DNA from: Syntrophorhabdaceae bacterium
Lineage (GTDB): Bacteria; Desulfobacterota; Syntrophorhabdia; Syntrophorhabdales; Syntrophorhabdaceae
NCBI GenBank assembly: GCA_028698615.1
Contig: JAQVWF010000013.1
Coordinates: 1-64,000, forward strand
Length of the DNA stretch: 64,000 bases
Direction: 5' to 3'
The number at the start of each line of letters is the position of its first letter. The first letter of the stretch is position 1. Made by a program: the position numbers and the translations under genes. Below the pieces are notes generated by a model that was not told the origin of the DNA, did not search any database, and saw only the letters and a list, made by a program, of their open reading frames with translations. Shown here one piece after another: positions 36,322 to 44,281 of the stretch.

Positions 36322-36350
36322 TTGACAATCCCTTCATTCGCGACTATAGA
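36322..36350 (+). promoter_or_regulatory. RpoD-type promoter of the phosphofructokinase gene
   Basis: TTGACA (36322-36327), 17 bases and TATAGA (36345-36350). The ATG lies 47 bases downstream. Confidence 0.65.
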
Positions 36351-36397
36351 GAACATTATAGAAAACGCGTCCCCCGATGGGGACGGGAGGTGTTGTG

Positions 36398-37567
36398 ATG
36401 GGGAGAAGGAAAAGGGTCGCTGTGCTGACCGGGGGCGGGGACGTTCCCGGTCTTAACGTGGCCATAAAGGCTGTTGTGGCCCGTGCCGCCTCCAATGACA
36501 TCGAAGTGGTTGGCATTCGCAGGGGATGGATGGGTCTTCTCGACATCGATCCTGGCAACGCGGAAACGATGGAGCGCTTCGTCATGCCGCTGAGTCTCGA
36601 CAAGGTGCGGACGATCGACCGCACCGGCGGGACGATCCTTCATACGTCGCGCACCAACCCTGGCAATGTGAACCCAGAGGACGTGCCTTCCTTTGTAGAT
36701 GAAAGCGACCGCATCCCGTCCACAGGAGGGAGGCTCGACTGCACGAGACATATCCTCAAGGTTCTTGAATTCCTTGCCATAGATGCCATCATTCCCATAG
36801 GGGGCGATGACACCTTGAGCTATGCGGTCCGGCTGGACAAGGAGGGCGTTCAGATCGTGGCCATCCCGAAGACCATGGACAATGACGTGTTCGGCACCGA
36901 TTTCTGCATCGGTTTCTCGACGGCTGTCACGCGCTCCGTCGATGCCATCAACGCCTTGCGCACCACAACGGGTTCCCATGAGCGGATCTGTGTCGTTGAA
37001 CTCTTCGGCCGGAATTCCGGAGAAACCTCGCTTATTGCCGCCTATCTTGCCGATGTCGACAGGGCCGTCATATCCGAGGTGCCCTTCGATGTGGAGAGGC
37101 TGATCGGCTTTCTCATGAACGACCGGTCCAGGAACCCCTCCAACTACGCGATCATGACCATCTCCGAGGGTGCCCATACGCTGGGGGGAACGGTAACGGA
37201 AACGGGCATTGAAGACGCCTACGGTCACAAGAAACTCGGCGGTGTTGGCTACCTTGTTTCCCAGGAGATAAAGCAGCGCTCGGGGATCAATGTGATCTAT
37301 CAGCAGCTCGCCTACATGATGCGCTCCGGCGCGCCCGATTCACTCGACCGCATGGTGGCCGTCTCCTACGGCAGCCTCGCCCTCGACCAGATAGCGTTGG
37401 GCCACAGGGGCCGCATGGTGGCACTCCAGCAGGCAGTATACACCACCGTCCCCCTGGACATGGTCGTTGCGGCAAAGAAACAGGTCGACGTGACGGCCCT
37501 GTACGATGTGGACACATATCGTCCAAAGGTCCGCGACACCCTGGGCAAACCGATGTTCCTCTACTGA
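36398..37567 (+). CDS. pfp: 6-phosphofructokinase, probably PPi-dependent
   Basis: The enzyme phosphorylates fructose 6-phosphate in glycolysis. The 389 residues show [26 protein letters not shown] and [12 protein letters not shown]. In PFKs the residue after GGD (Gly104 in E. coli) and the one before T(I/M)DND (Gly124) select the donor; here they are Asp and Lys, the pattern of PPi-using enzymes. PPi dependence would make the step reversible and save ATP, fitting an energy-limited anaerobe; this is inference. GGGAGG precedes the ATG at 36398. GACAGTTTCAGG follows its stop. Confidence 0.88.
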   Translation: MGRRKRVAVLTGGGDVPGLNVAIKAVVARAASNDIEVVGIRRGWMGLLDIDPGNAETMERFVMPLSLDKVRTIDRTGGTILHTSRTNPGNVNPEDVPSFVDESDRIPSTGGRLDCTRHILKVLEFLAIDAIIPIGGDDTLSYAVRLDKEGVQIVAIPKTMDNDVFGTDFCIGFSTAVTRSVDAINALRTTTGSHERICVVELFGRNSGETSLIAAYLADVDRAVISEVPFDVERLIGFLMNDRSRNPSNYAIMTISEGAHTLGGTVTETGIEDAYGHKKLGGVGYLVSQEIKQRSGINVIYQQLAYMMRSGAPDSLDRMVAVSYGSLALDQIALGHRGRMVALQQAVYTTVPLDMVVAAKKQVDVTALYDVDTYRPKVRDTLGKPMFLY

Positions 37568-37569
37568 AA

Positions 37570-37595
37570 GACAGTTTCAGGGCTCAGGGTTTCGG
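37570..37595. repeat. Heptamer-type repeat after pfp
   Basis: GACAG, TTTCAGG, GCTCAGG and GTTTCGG follow the pfp stop by two bases. It is the inverse complement of the CCTGAAA...CTGTC unit seen after udg and the CBS gene, in the same orientation relative to the gene end. Confidence 0.65.
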
Positions 37596-37616
37596 AGGTC
37601 GGAAGGGTTTTTCTAT

Positions 37617-37647
37617 CCCATCATTCCTGGGAAGGCAGGAATCCAGG
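37617..37647. repeat. REP-like palindromic element
   Basis: ATTCCTG (37623-37629) and CAGGAAT (37636-37642) form a small palindrome followed by CCAGG. It resembles a dispersed repeat of the form CATTCC..GCGGGAATCCAGG known from many bacteria. Confidence 0.45.
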
Positions 37648-37711
37648 AAAAACGAATGGACTTTCGAGACCGAGATCCTTTGACCTTTGAAGGGAAAGAG
37701 CGCAGAATTAG

Positions 37712-37741
37712 GGTGACTCTTATAAAGGTGACTCTTATAAA
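37712..37741 (+). repeat. Perfect 15-base tandem repeat before the 110-aa gene
   Basis: GGTGACTCTTATAAA occurs twice head to tail (37712-37726, 37727-37741) and runs into the AAAGGAGG ribosome-binding site of the gene at 37753. It may be a duplicated binding site or -10-like element. Confidence 0.7.
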
Positions 37742-37752
37742 AAGGAGGTGCC

Positions 37753-38085
37753 ATGGCACTTATGGACGATATCAAGAAAAGGACAGAGGAAGGGCTGAAA
37801 ACGCTGAAAGAGACCGCCCAGGACATTGCCTTCAACGTGGAGAAGCAGGCGATGATCGGCAAGAGGAAATATCTCGACGTCACGAAGCTTCAGCGTTCCA
37901 TCCAGAAGGCGAACGGCGAGATAGGCGAATACGTCTATGACCAGTTTACCTGCGGTAAGGTCATTTCCTGTGACGACCCCTTCATCCGGGACCGCATCAA
38001 TTCCATCACGCGGATGCGTCTCACCATAAACGACATTGAGGAAGAAATAGCGAGCCTGGAAACCTCAAGGCCGCCGAAAAGGTAA
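37753..38085 (+). CDS. Small helical protein of unknown function, 110 aa
   Basis: The 110 residues are charged and helical, with phasin- or coiled-coil-like stretches (DDIKKRTEEGLKTLKETAQD and RMRLTINDIEEEIASLETSR) and two Cys in QFTCGKVISCDD. I know no function for it. A perfect AAAGGAGGTGCC ribosome-binding site stands before the ATG. Tandem 15-base repeats lie just upstream. It is monocistronic and convergent with the next gene. Confidence 0.7.
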   Translation: MALMDDIKKRTEEGLKTLKETAQDIAFNVEKQAMIGKRKYLDVTKLQRSIQKANGEIGEYVYDQFTCGKVISCDDPFIRDRINSITRMRLTINDIEEEIASLETSRPPKR

Positions 38086-38100
38086 GGGCGTTTTCAGGTT

Positions 38101-38595
38101 TCAGGTTGAGGAGCCTGAAACGGGGAACGTGGGACCCGGAACCTTGCTCTGCAGGAGTTGGATGAGTTCCCTCATTTCATCTTTGTCGTAGAAGACATTC
38201 TCGGGAAGCCAGATCGCGGTGCCGTCGAGGAAGTAGAGATGGACCCCCTTCTTTGTCTTCTTGTATTCGATAAGCTCCTGCCAATCCCTCTCGACCTTGT
38301 CGTCGGGTGAGCGTATCAGGATCCTCTTCGGGTTGAATATCAAAGATACCTCGGGGTCCCTGTGGGTTTTGGGGCTGGCTGCCGACCTTCTTTTGTCCAT
38401 CTCCGGCTTGGCGAGAAAGAACCAAACGATGGCCAGGCCGAGAATGATCCAGACGACACTGAATATGTCGGGGTTGGAGCCGAGCAGTCCTGTCAAACCG
38501 AGCATGAGACAGAACATGCCAATTGTGCTTATAATGAACCTTTTGACCACGGACATGGCGGCATGTTTCGGCTGAGCTCCCCTGTGAGCTTCCAT
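38101..38595 (-). CDS. Two-span membrane protein, YcxB-like C-terminal domain
   Basis: From the ATG at 38595 the frame encodes 164 residues with two membrane segments (about 20-60), then a YcxB-like soluble domain with LIFNPKRILIR, WQELIEYKKTKKGVHLYFLD and IWLPENVFYDKDEMRELI. The function is unknown. No ribosome-binding site precedes that ATG, while the frame stays open upstream and reads protein-like (FQVPLSEVYKFSKPEKLRDL), without any ATG, GTG or TTG; a rare ATC at 38688 with AGGGG upstream is one option. The last residues are encoded by intergenic-type repeats. Confidence 0.65.
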   Translation of the reverse strand: MEAHRGAQPKHAAMSVVKRFIISTIGMFCLMLGLTGLLGSNPDIFSVVWIILGLAIVWFFLAKPEMDKRRSAASPKTHRDPEVSLIFNPKRILIRSPDDKVERDWQELIEYKKTKKGVHLYFLDGTAIWLPENVFYDKDEMRELIQLLQSKVPGPTFPVSGSST

Positions 38596-38642
38596 GAGGT
38601 CGCGGAGCTTCTCCGGTTTACTGAACTTGTAGACTTCTGACA

Positions 38643-38668
38643 GCGGGACCTGAAATGTCAGGTCCCGC
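38643..38668. repeat. Perfect 11-base inverted repeat after asd
   Basis: GCGGGACCTGA (38643-38653) and TCAGGTCCCGC (38658-38668) pair fully around AATG. It lies between the asd stop and the downstream membrane protein ATG. There is no T-run. The core matches the palindrome at 36245-36275. Confidence 0.7.
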
Positions 38669-38708
38669 CGGGATTCATCGGTTGCGATGGGATCACCCCT
38701 TACCTTAA

Positions 38709-39725
38709 TTACAGGTATTTCTTTACAAGCGCTTCCGCTATCTGGACTGCATTCAGGGCGGCGCCCTTCCTGATGTTGTCTGCCACTATCCAGATATTGA
38801 GGCCGTACTTGACGGTGTCGTCAGCTCTGATCCGGCCTACGTAGGTGTCATCTTTTCCAGCGGCGTCTATGGCAAGGGGGTATTTGTTCTTCGCCGGGTC
38901 GTCGATGACCTTCACGCCGGGGGCCTTTTTAAGGAGCTTGCGGGCCATATCGGGGGTCATTTCGCGCTCGAACTCGATATTTACCGATTCAGAGTGTCCG
39001 TAGAAGACGGGGACCCTCACCGTCGTGGCCGTAACCGCGATGGAATCGTCTTCCAGGATCTTTTTTGTCTCGTTGACCATCTTCATCTCTTCCTTGGTGT
39101 ACCCGGTGTCGAGAAAGCTGTCGATGTGGGGCAGGACGTTGAATGCGATCTGATGGGGGTAGACCTTTTTCTCGACCTTCTTCATGTTGTATATGGCGAG
39201 CACCTGCTGCTCCAGTTCCTTTATGGCCTTCTGTCCCGTCCCCGAGACGGCCTGATAGGTGGAGACAACGATCCTCTTGATCTTTGCCGCGTCGTGGAGC
39301 GGCTTCAATGCGACGACCATCTGGATCGTCGAGCAGTTCGGGTTGGCGATGATGCCCCGGTTCGTGTGCTGCGCAATGGCGTGCTCGTTCACCTCGGGAA
39401 CGACAAGGGGAATGTCCTTTTCCATCCTGAAAGCGCTCGTGTTATCGATGACGACGCATCCGCTTGCAGCCGCTATGGGGGCGAACTTGAGGCTGACGGA
39501 GCCGCCCGGTGAGAAAAGGCCGATGTCGATGCCCTTGAAGGAGTCTTCCTTCAGTTCCTGTACCTTAACGTTTTCGCCATGGAAGCTCATAGTCTTGCCC
39601 ACGCTCCGCGAGGAAGCGAGAAGCGTCAGGTTCTTGACCGGGAAATTCCGTTCCTCGAGGACTTTTACCATTTCATTTCCGACTGCGCCGGTGGCTCCGA
39701 CGACTGCTACATTGTACTGTTTCAT
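38709..39725 (-). CDS. asd: Aspartate-semialdehyde dehydrogenase
   Basis: Asd reduces aspartyl phosphate to the semialdehyde for Lys, Met, Thr and diaminopimelate synthesis. The 338 residues have the NADP motif VVGATGAVGNEMVKVL, the catalytic Cys in IIANPNCSTIQMV, and VSGTGQKAIKELEQQ. It begins immediately after leuD, as in other Deltaproteobacteria where leuB often lies between. Confidence 0.95.
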   Translation of the reverse strand: MKQYNVAVVGATGAVGNEMVKVLEERNFPVKNLTLLASSRSVGKTMSFHGENVKVQELKEDSFKGIDIGLFSPGGSVSLKFAPIAAASGCVVIDNTSAFRMEKDIPLVVPEVNEHAIAQHTNRGIIANPNCSTIQMVVALKPLHDAAKIKRIVVSTYQAVSGTGQKAIKELEQQVLAIYNMKKVEKKVYPHQIAFNVLPHIDSFLDTGYTKEEMKMVNETKKILEDDSIAVTATTVRVPVFYGHSESVNIEFEREMTPDMARKLLKKAPGVKVIDDPAKNKYPLAIDAAGKDDTYVGRIRADDTVKYGLNIWIVADNIRKGAALNAVQIAEALVKKYL

Positions 39726-40211
39726 TTAGCCCTCCAACTTTTTCTTGAGATAGTTTATCAATCCGCCCTCGTTGATGAGTTCCACCATGAAGGGGGGAAT
39801 GGATTTGGCTTTTACCTCTTTCCCGCCGCAGCGGATGATGCCTGTCGATATGTCGACCTCGATCTCGTCGCCGTTCTGAACAAGTTCGCAGATGTCCGCT
39901 TCCAGGAGCGCGAGACCCTTGTTGAATGCATTGCGGTAGAATATCCGGGCGAAGGTTTTTGCGACGACGAGGGGTATCCCCAGCGCCGTGATCGCGATGG
40001 GGGCGTGCTCGCGGGATGAACCACAGCCGAAATTGGTTCCCGAGACGATGATGTCCCCCGCTTTGACCTCCTTCGGAAAGTTGGGAGCGAGGGGCTCCAT
40101 GCAGTGCTCTCCCAGGACCTTCGGATCCGTGTGAGCGAGATATTTCGCAGGGATGATGATATCGGTATCGATATTATCGCCGAATTTCCAGATCCTTCCT
40201 TTCAGTATCAT
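39726..40211 (-). CDS. leuD: 3-isopropylmalate dehydratase small subunit
   Basis: LeuD supplies the swivel domain of isopropylmalate isomerase. The 161 residues have the short archaeal-type pattern [20 protein letters not shown], the conserved [16 protein letters not shown] and [12 protein letters not shown]. The ATG at 40211 has GAGGAGG upstream and overlaps the leuC stop by ATGA; the longer open frame upstream is only a shadow of leuC. The asd start follows directly. Confidence 0.95.
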   Translation of the reverse strand: MILKGRIWKFGDNIDTDIIIPAKYLAHTDPKVLGEHCMEPLAPNFPKEVKAGDIIVSGTNFGCGSSREHAPIAITALGIPLVVAKTFARIFYRNAFNKGLALLEADICELVQNGDEIEVDISTGIIRCGGKEVKAKSIPPFMVELINEGGLINYLKKKLEG

Positions 40212-41470
40212 AATACCTCCTCCGGACGGGCTATCTTCCCTTTGATCGCCGTGGCAGCGGCGACGGCGGGACCGGCGAGATAGACCTCGCTCTGTGGATG
40301 ACCCATCCTTCCGATAAAGTTCCTGTTCGTTGTGGCAACCGCTCTCTCCCCCCTGGCAAGGATGCCCATATGGCCGCCAAGGCAGGGGCCGCAGGTGGGA
40401 GGCGAGATGATGCAGCCGGCGTCGAGGAATGTCTGGAAGTATCCCCGGCGCATTGCCTCTCCGTATATTGCCGGTGTCGCCGGAATGATGATGCATCTTA
40501 TACCCTTTTTGACCCTATTCCCCTTGAGAATGGCGGCGGCCATCTCCAGGTCTTCGAGCCTGCCGTTGGTGCAGGAACCGATGACGACCTGGTCGATGTC
40601 GATGTTTCCCAGCTCTCCCGCGTCCTTCACGTTTGACGGAAGCGACGGGCAGGCAACGCTGAAGCCGACCCTGGAGACATCGATCTCGTAGACCTGGCTG
40701 TATTTCGCATCCCCATCGCCCGCATAGGCCCTGTAAGGCCGCGCGGCGTGTTCCTTCATGTAGGCTGTCGTCTTGTCATCGACAGGAAAGATGCCATTTT
40801 TGGCGCCCGCCTCGATGGCCATGTTGGCGATGGAGAAACGGGAATCCATGGAGAGGGCCGAGATGGCCTCACCGCTGTATTCCATGGCGCTGTAGAGCGC
40901 CCCGTCAACCCCGATCATTCCGAGGATATGAAGGATCAATTCCTTGCCTGTGACCCATTTCCGCCATTTCCCGTAGCAGTTGAACTTGATGCTCTCGGGC
41001 ACCTTCAGCCAGATGCGGCCCGTTACCATGCCGTATGTCACATCCGTCGAGCCCATGCCCGTGGAAAAAGCGCCAAGCGCCCCGTATGTGCAGGTGTGGC
41101 TGTCGGCGCCTATGACGAGGTCGCCCGCCACGACAAGCCCCTTTTCGGGCAGCAGGGCGTGCTCTATCCCGCATTCGCCGCCCTCGAAGAAGTTGACGAT
41201 GCCGTATCTCTGCGAGAATTCGCGTATCCTCTTGCAGTTCTCGGCGGAGAGGATGTCTTTGTTGGGCGTAAAATGATCAAGAACGAATACGACCTTGTTG
41301 GGGTCGAAAACAGCCTTTGCCCCGACCTTTTCGAATTCCTCGATGGAGAGCGGGCCCGTGATATCGTTCGCCATGGCCAGATCTATCCGGCAATCAACGA
41401 TCTCGCCGGGCTCAACCCAATCCTTGTCCGCGTGCGCTGCGAGTATCTTTTCTGTAATAGTCATTCCCAT
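40208..41470 (-). CDS. leuC: 3-isopropylmalate dehydratase large subunit
   Basis: LeuC is the [4Fe-4S] aconitase-like subunit. The 420-residue archaeal-type protein has [17 protein letters not shown], the cluster Cys in [13 protein letters not shown] and in [15 protein letters not shown], and the [17 protein letters not shown] end. Start is taken at the ATG at 41470 ([10 protein letters not shown]), which has GGGGAAACG upstream. It lies between leuA and leuD with overlaps or near overlaps, so the four genes through asd form one operon. Confidence 0.95.
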   Translation of the reverse strand: MGMTITEKILAAHADKDWVEPGEIVDCRIDLAMANDITGPLSIEEFEKVGAKAVFDPNKVVFVLDHFTPNKDILSAENCKRIREFSQRYGIVNFFEGGECGIEHALLPEKGLVVAGDLVIGADSHTCTYGALGAFSTGMGSTDVTYGMVTGRIWLKVPESIKFNCYGKWRKWVTGKELILHILGMIGVDGALYSAMEYSGEAISALSMDSRFSIANMAIEAGAKNGIFPVDDKTTAYMKEHAARPYRAYAGDGDAKYSQVYEIDVSRVGFSVACPSLPSNVKDAGELGNIDIDQVVIGSCTNGRLEDLEMAAAILKGNRVKKGIRCIIIPATPAIYGEAMRRGYFQTFLDAGCIISPPTCGPCLGGHMGILARGERAVATTNRNFIGRMGHPQSEVYLAGPAVAAATAIKGKIARPEEVL

Positions 41471-41481
41471 ATCGTTTCCCC

Positions 41482-43002
41482 TTAACACTTCTTCGTTTTC
41501 ATGTATTCGAGCCGGTTCAGCGCGTTGATGTATGCCTTTGCGCTGGCGACGATTATGTCCGTGTCCGCCCCTTTTCCTATGGCCCTGAGGCCCTTCTCCG
41601 ATAGCTTGACGAAGACCTCGCCCTGGGCGTCCATATCCTGGGTGATGGAGTTGACGGAGAACTTTTCCAGCTTGCTTGTCGTCTTGACCAGTCTCTTTAT
41701 GACCTTGAAGGCCGCGTCGACGGGACCGTCGCCGGTGTCCACATCCTGAGCAATGTTCCCGTTTATCTCCATCTTCACCGTTGCCGTCGGTATCGTTGTG
41801 TTGCCGCAGCTCACATTCAGGTAAAGGAGCTTGCAGTTCTCGGCGATCTTGTATATCTCGTCCATGATGATCATTTCGATATCTTCGTCATAAATGTTCT
41901 TCTTCATGTCCGAAAGTGCCTTGAAACGCTTGAAGGCCAGGTTCAGTTCCTTATCGTCGAGGATGTAGCCCAGGTTCTCGATGCGGTCCCGGAAGGCATG
42001 CCTGCCGGAATGCTTGCCGAGGACGAGGGAACTCTTGGAGATGCCCACCGATTCGGGGGTCATGATCTCGTAGGTGAGCTTCGCCTTCAGGAGGCCGTCC
42101 TGGTGGATGCCCGACTCGTGAGCGAAGGCGTTGGCGCCGACGACGGCTTTGTTGGGCTGCACGGGCACGCCCGTGATGGAAGTGATGAGCCTGCTCGTGG
42201 GATAGATCTTTTCGGAGACGATGCGCGTATCGGCGCTGAAGTTCGCCTTCCTTGTCCGCAGGATCATGGCGATCTCTTCAAGGGAGGCATTGCCCGCCCT
42301 CTCGCCTATGCCGTTGATCGTGCATTCCACCTGGCGCGCGCCGTTGTGGATGGCGGCGATGGAATTGGCGGTCGCGAGGCCGAGGTCGTTGTGGCAATGG
42401 ACGCTGATGACCGCCCTGTCTATATTGGGGACGTTCTTCCTGATGTAGGCGATAAGCTCGCCGAATTCGTGGGGGACGGCGTACCCGACGGTATCGGGGA
42501 TATTGACCGTTGTCGCCCCGGCGTCGATGACCTCGGCGACCACCTTGCACAGGTAGTCCCAGTTGCTTCTCGTTGCGTCCATAGCGGAAAACTCGACGTT
42601 ATCCGTGTATTTCTTCGCCCTTTTGACGGCGGCCACGGCGATCTCGAGCACCTCTTCGCGCGTCTTTTTGAACTGATGCTTGAGGTGGATGTCCGACGTG
42701 GAGATGAAGGTGTGGATGCGGGGGTGGGCCGCCACTTTTACGGCCTTCCATGCCCGGTCTATGTCCTCGTCGTTGGCGCGGGCGAGACCTGCGATCTGGC
42801 AATTCTTTACCAGTTTGGCTATCTGCCTGACGGCGTCGAAATCGCCCTCGGAGGCGATGGGAAAGCCGGCTTCTATGATATCAACCCCAAGGAGCTCGAG
42901 CTGTCTTGCCACCCTGAGCTTTTCTTGAGTGTTCATGGTATTGCCGGGCGATTGTTCGCCGTCGCGCAATGTCGTATCGAAAATGAATACCTGTTCTGAC
43001 AT
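41482..43002 (-). CDS. leuA: 2-isopropylmalate synthase
   Basis: LeuA condenses acetyl-CoA with 2-ketoisovalerate, the first committed step to leucine. The 506-residue protein begins with [17 protein letters not shown], contains [22 protein letters not shown] and [16 protein letters not shown], and carries the C-terminal allosteric domain (about 390-506). AAGGAGGAG precedes the ATG. It opens the leuA-leuC-leuD-asd group. Confidence 0.96.
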   Translation of the reverse strand: MSEQVFIFDTTLRDGEQSPGNTMNTQEKLRVARQLELLGVDIIEAGFPIASEGDFDAVRQIAKLVKNCQIAGLARANDEDIDRAWKAVKVAAHPRIHTFISTSDIHLKHQFKKTREEVLEIAVAAVKRAKKYTDNVEFSAMDATRSNWDYLCKVVAEVIDAGATTVNIPDTVGYAVPHEFGELIAYIRKNVPNIDRAVISVHCHNDLGLATANSIAAIHNGARQVECTINGIGERAGNASLEEIAMILRTRKANFSADTRIVSEKIYPTSRLITSITGVPVQPNKAVVGANAFAHESGIHQDGLLKAKLTYEIMTPESVGISKSSLVLGKHSGRHAFRDRIENLGYILDDKELNLAFKRFKALSDMKKNIYDEDIEMIIMDEIYKIAENCKLLYLNVSCGNTTIPTATVKMEINGNIAQDVDTGDGPVDAAFKVIKRLVKTTSKLEKFSVNSITQDMDAQGEVFVKLSEKGLRAIGKGADTDIIVASAKAYINALNRLEYMKTKKC

Positions 43003-43132
43003 GCTCTCTCCTCCTTGTTATTTTATCCGTCCCGTCTCGCGGCGGGAGGTGCTGCCCTTCGTTGTGTTTGCGGGGTCGAGGTGAGCGAGATTGTTCTTTG
43101 AGCTTTCTTCCTCGACCCGCTTTATCTCCTCT

Positions 43133-44194
43133 TCAGGCGATGCGGTCCGGGAAGCGGGTCCCGAGCTTCTTGAGCAGGAGTTCCATCAATGTGTCCTCAT
43201 CCTCTATCCGTGCCTCGATGGACAGGTAGAAAAGGTTATCGGGAACCTCCATGCCGAGAAGCTTCACGGCATCCTTTTCCGTCGTGACGATACACTGGAT
43301 ATTGTCCACGGACTCCATCCGTTTCATGTCCTTCGGGGTATATCTGTGGTGGTCGGGGAAGGACGTCTCCTGAACAATGTCGGCGCCTATCTGCCTGAGA
43401 AGCTGAAAGAAAGATTGGTTGTCCCCAAGTCCGGCAAAGGCGAGGACCTTTTTGCTCTTCAGGAAGTTATAGTGGGCGATGACATTCTTCCGCACGTTGT
43501 ACACATGGACCGGGCTGTACCTCACCTGGAACCGGGGAATGCCCCTGATGAAATAGATGGTGGCGCTGTCCGGTTCCGATTTGCTCACGAGTATGGTATC
43601 CGACGCCCTTACCCGTGCCACGGGTTCGCGGTATGGTCCCAGGGGAAACAACTCCTGCCTGCTCAATGATTCCCGGCCGTTGAGTATGAGCAGGTCCACG
43701 TCCTTCTTCAGGTCACGCACCTGGAAACCGTCGTCGAGGATCGCTATGTCGATGTGCCGGTCCTTGATGCCGCGCTTAATGGCCTTCAAGCGGTCCTTGC
43801 CAACGATGACGGGTATTCGTGTTCTCTTTGCAAGCATGTATGCCTCGTCGCCTGCCGTCTGTGCCGAGTCATTCTTGATATCAACGGCAAAGGTTCCGTT
43901 CTTCTTCCTCATGTATCCGCGCGTGATGATGCCCGGGTTGAAGCCCGCATCCTTGAATCTGCGGGAAAGTCTTTCGACGACGGGTGTCTTTCCTGTCCCG
44001 CCGAGGGTGATGTTACCCACGCTGATGACCGGTATCGGAGCGCTCTGTGTCGTCATGATCCCCGTCTGGTACATATATTCTCTGGCCATCAGCGCTATCT
44101 GGTAAAGATAAGAGAAAAAGGCAAGCGGTATATAAAGAAGCCATCTTGCGACTTTTGCTTCACCGTTCCATACCCTGACCATGGTGTCACGCAT
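43133..44194 (-). CDS. lpxK: Tetraacyldisaccharide 4'-kinase
   Basis: LpxK phosphorylates the 4' position of the lipid A disaccharide, so the organism makes LPS. The 353-residue inner-membrane enzyme has an N-terminal hydrophobic segment (about 18-42), the Walker A motif SVGNITLGGTGKTPVVERL, DDGFQVRDLKKDVDLLILNG and TEKDAVKLL. The ATG at 44194 is preferred to a TTG two codons upstream. It lies 130 bases upstream of leuA on the same strand. Confidence 0.94.
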   Translation of the reverse strand: MRDTMVRVWNGEAKVARWLLYIPLAFFSYLYQIALMAREYMYQTGIMTTQSAPIPVISVGNITLGGTGKTPVVERLSRRFKDAGFNPGIITRGYMRKKNGTFAVDIKNDSAQTAGDEAYMLAKRTRIPVIVGKDRLKAIKRGIKDRHIDIAILDDGFQVRDLKKDVDLLILNGRESLSRQELFPLGPYREPVARVRASDTILVSKSEPDSATIYFIRGIPRFQVRYSPVHVYNVRKNVIAHYNFLKSKKVLAFAGLGDNQSFFQLLRQIGADIVQETSFPDHHRYTPKDMKRMESVDNIQCIVTTEKDAVKLLGMEVPDNLFYLSIEARIEDEDTLMELLLKKLGTRFPDRIA

Positions 44195-44246
44195 AGGCAA
44201 TCGAAATTTATAACAGAAATGTGTAGGAAAAGCAATGGGTTAAAAA

Positions 44247-44258
44247 GACAGTTTCAGG
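44247..44258. repeat. GACAG-TTTCAGG unit between rlmD-like gene and lpxK
   Basis: GACAG (44247-44251) plus TTTCAGG (44252-44258), in the opposite orientation to the - strand genes around it. It lies 24 bases beyond the end of the methyltransferase gene. Confidence 0.5.
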
Positions 44259-44281
44259 TTGCGTGGGCGCGATGAAACACT

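Noticed and set aside
40212-40496. N-terminal extension of leuD
   Set aside because: It lies inside leuC in another frame, reads as low-complexity Arg/His-rich sequence, and the ATG at 40211 has a good ribosome-binding site.
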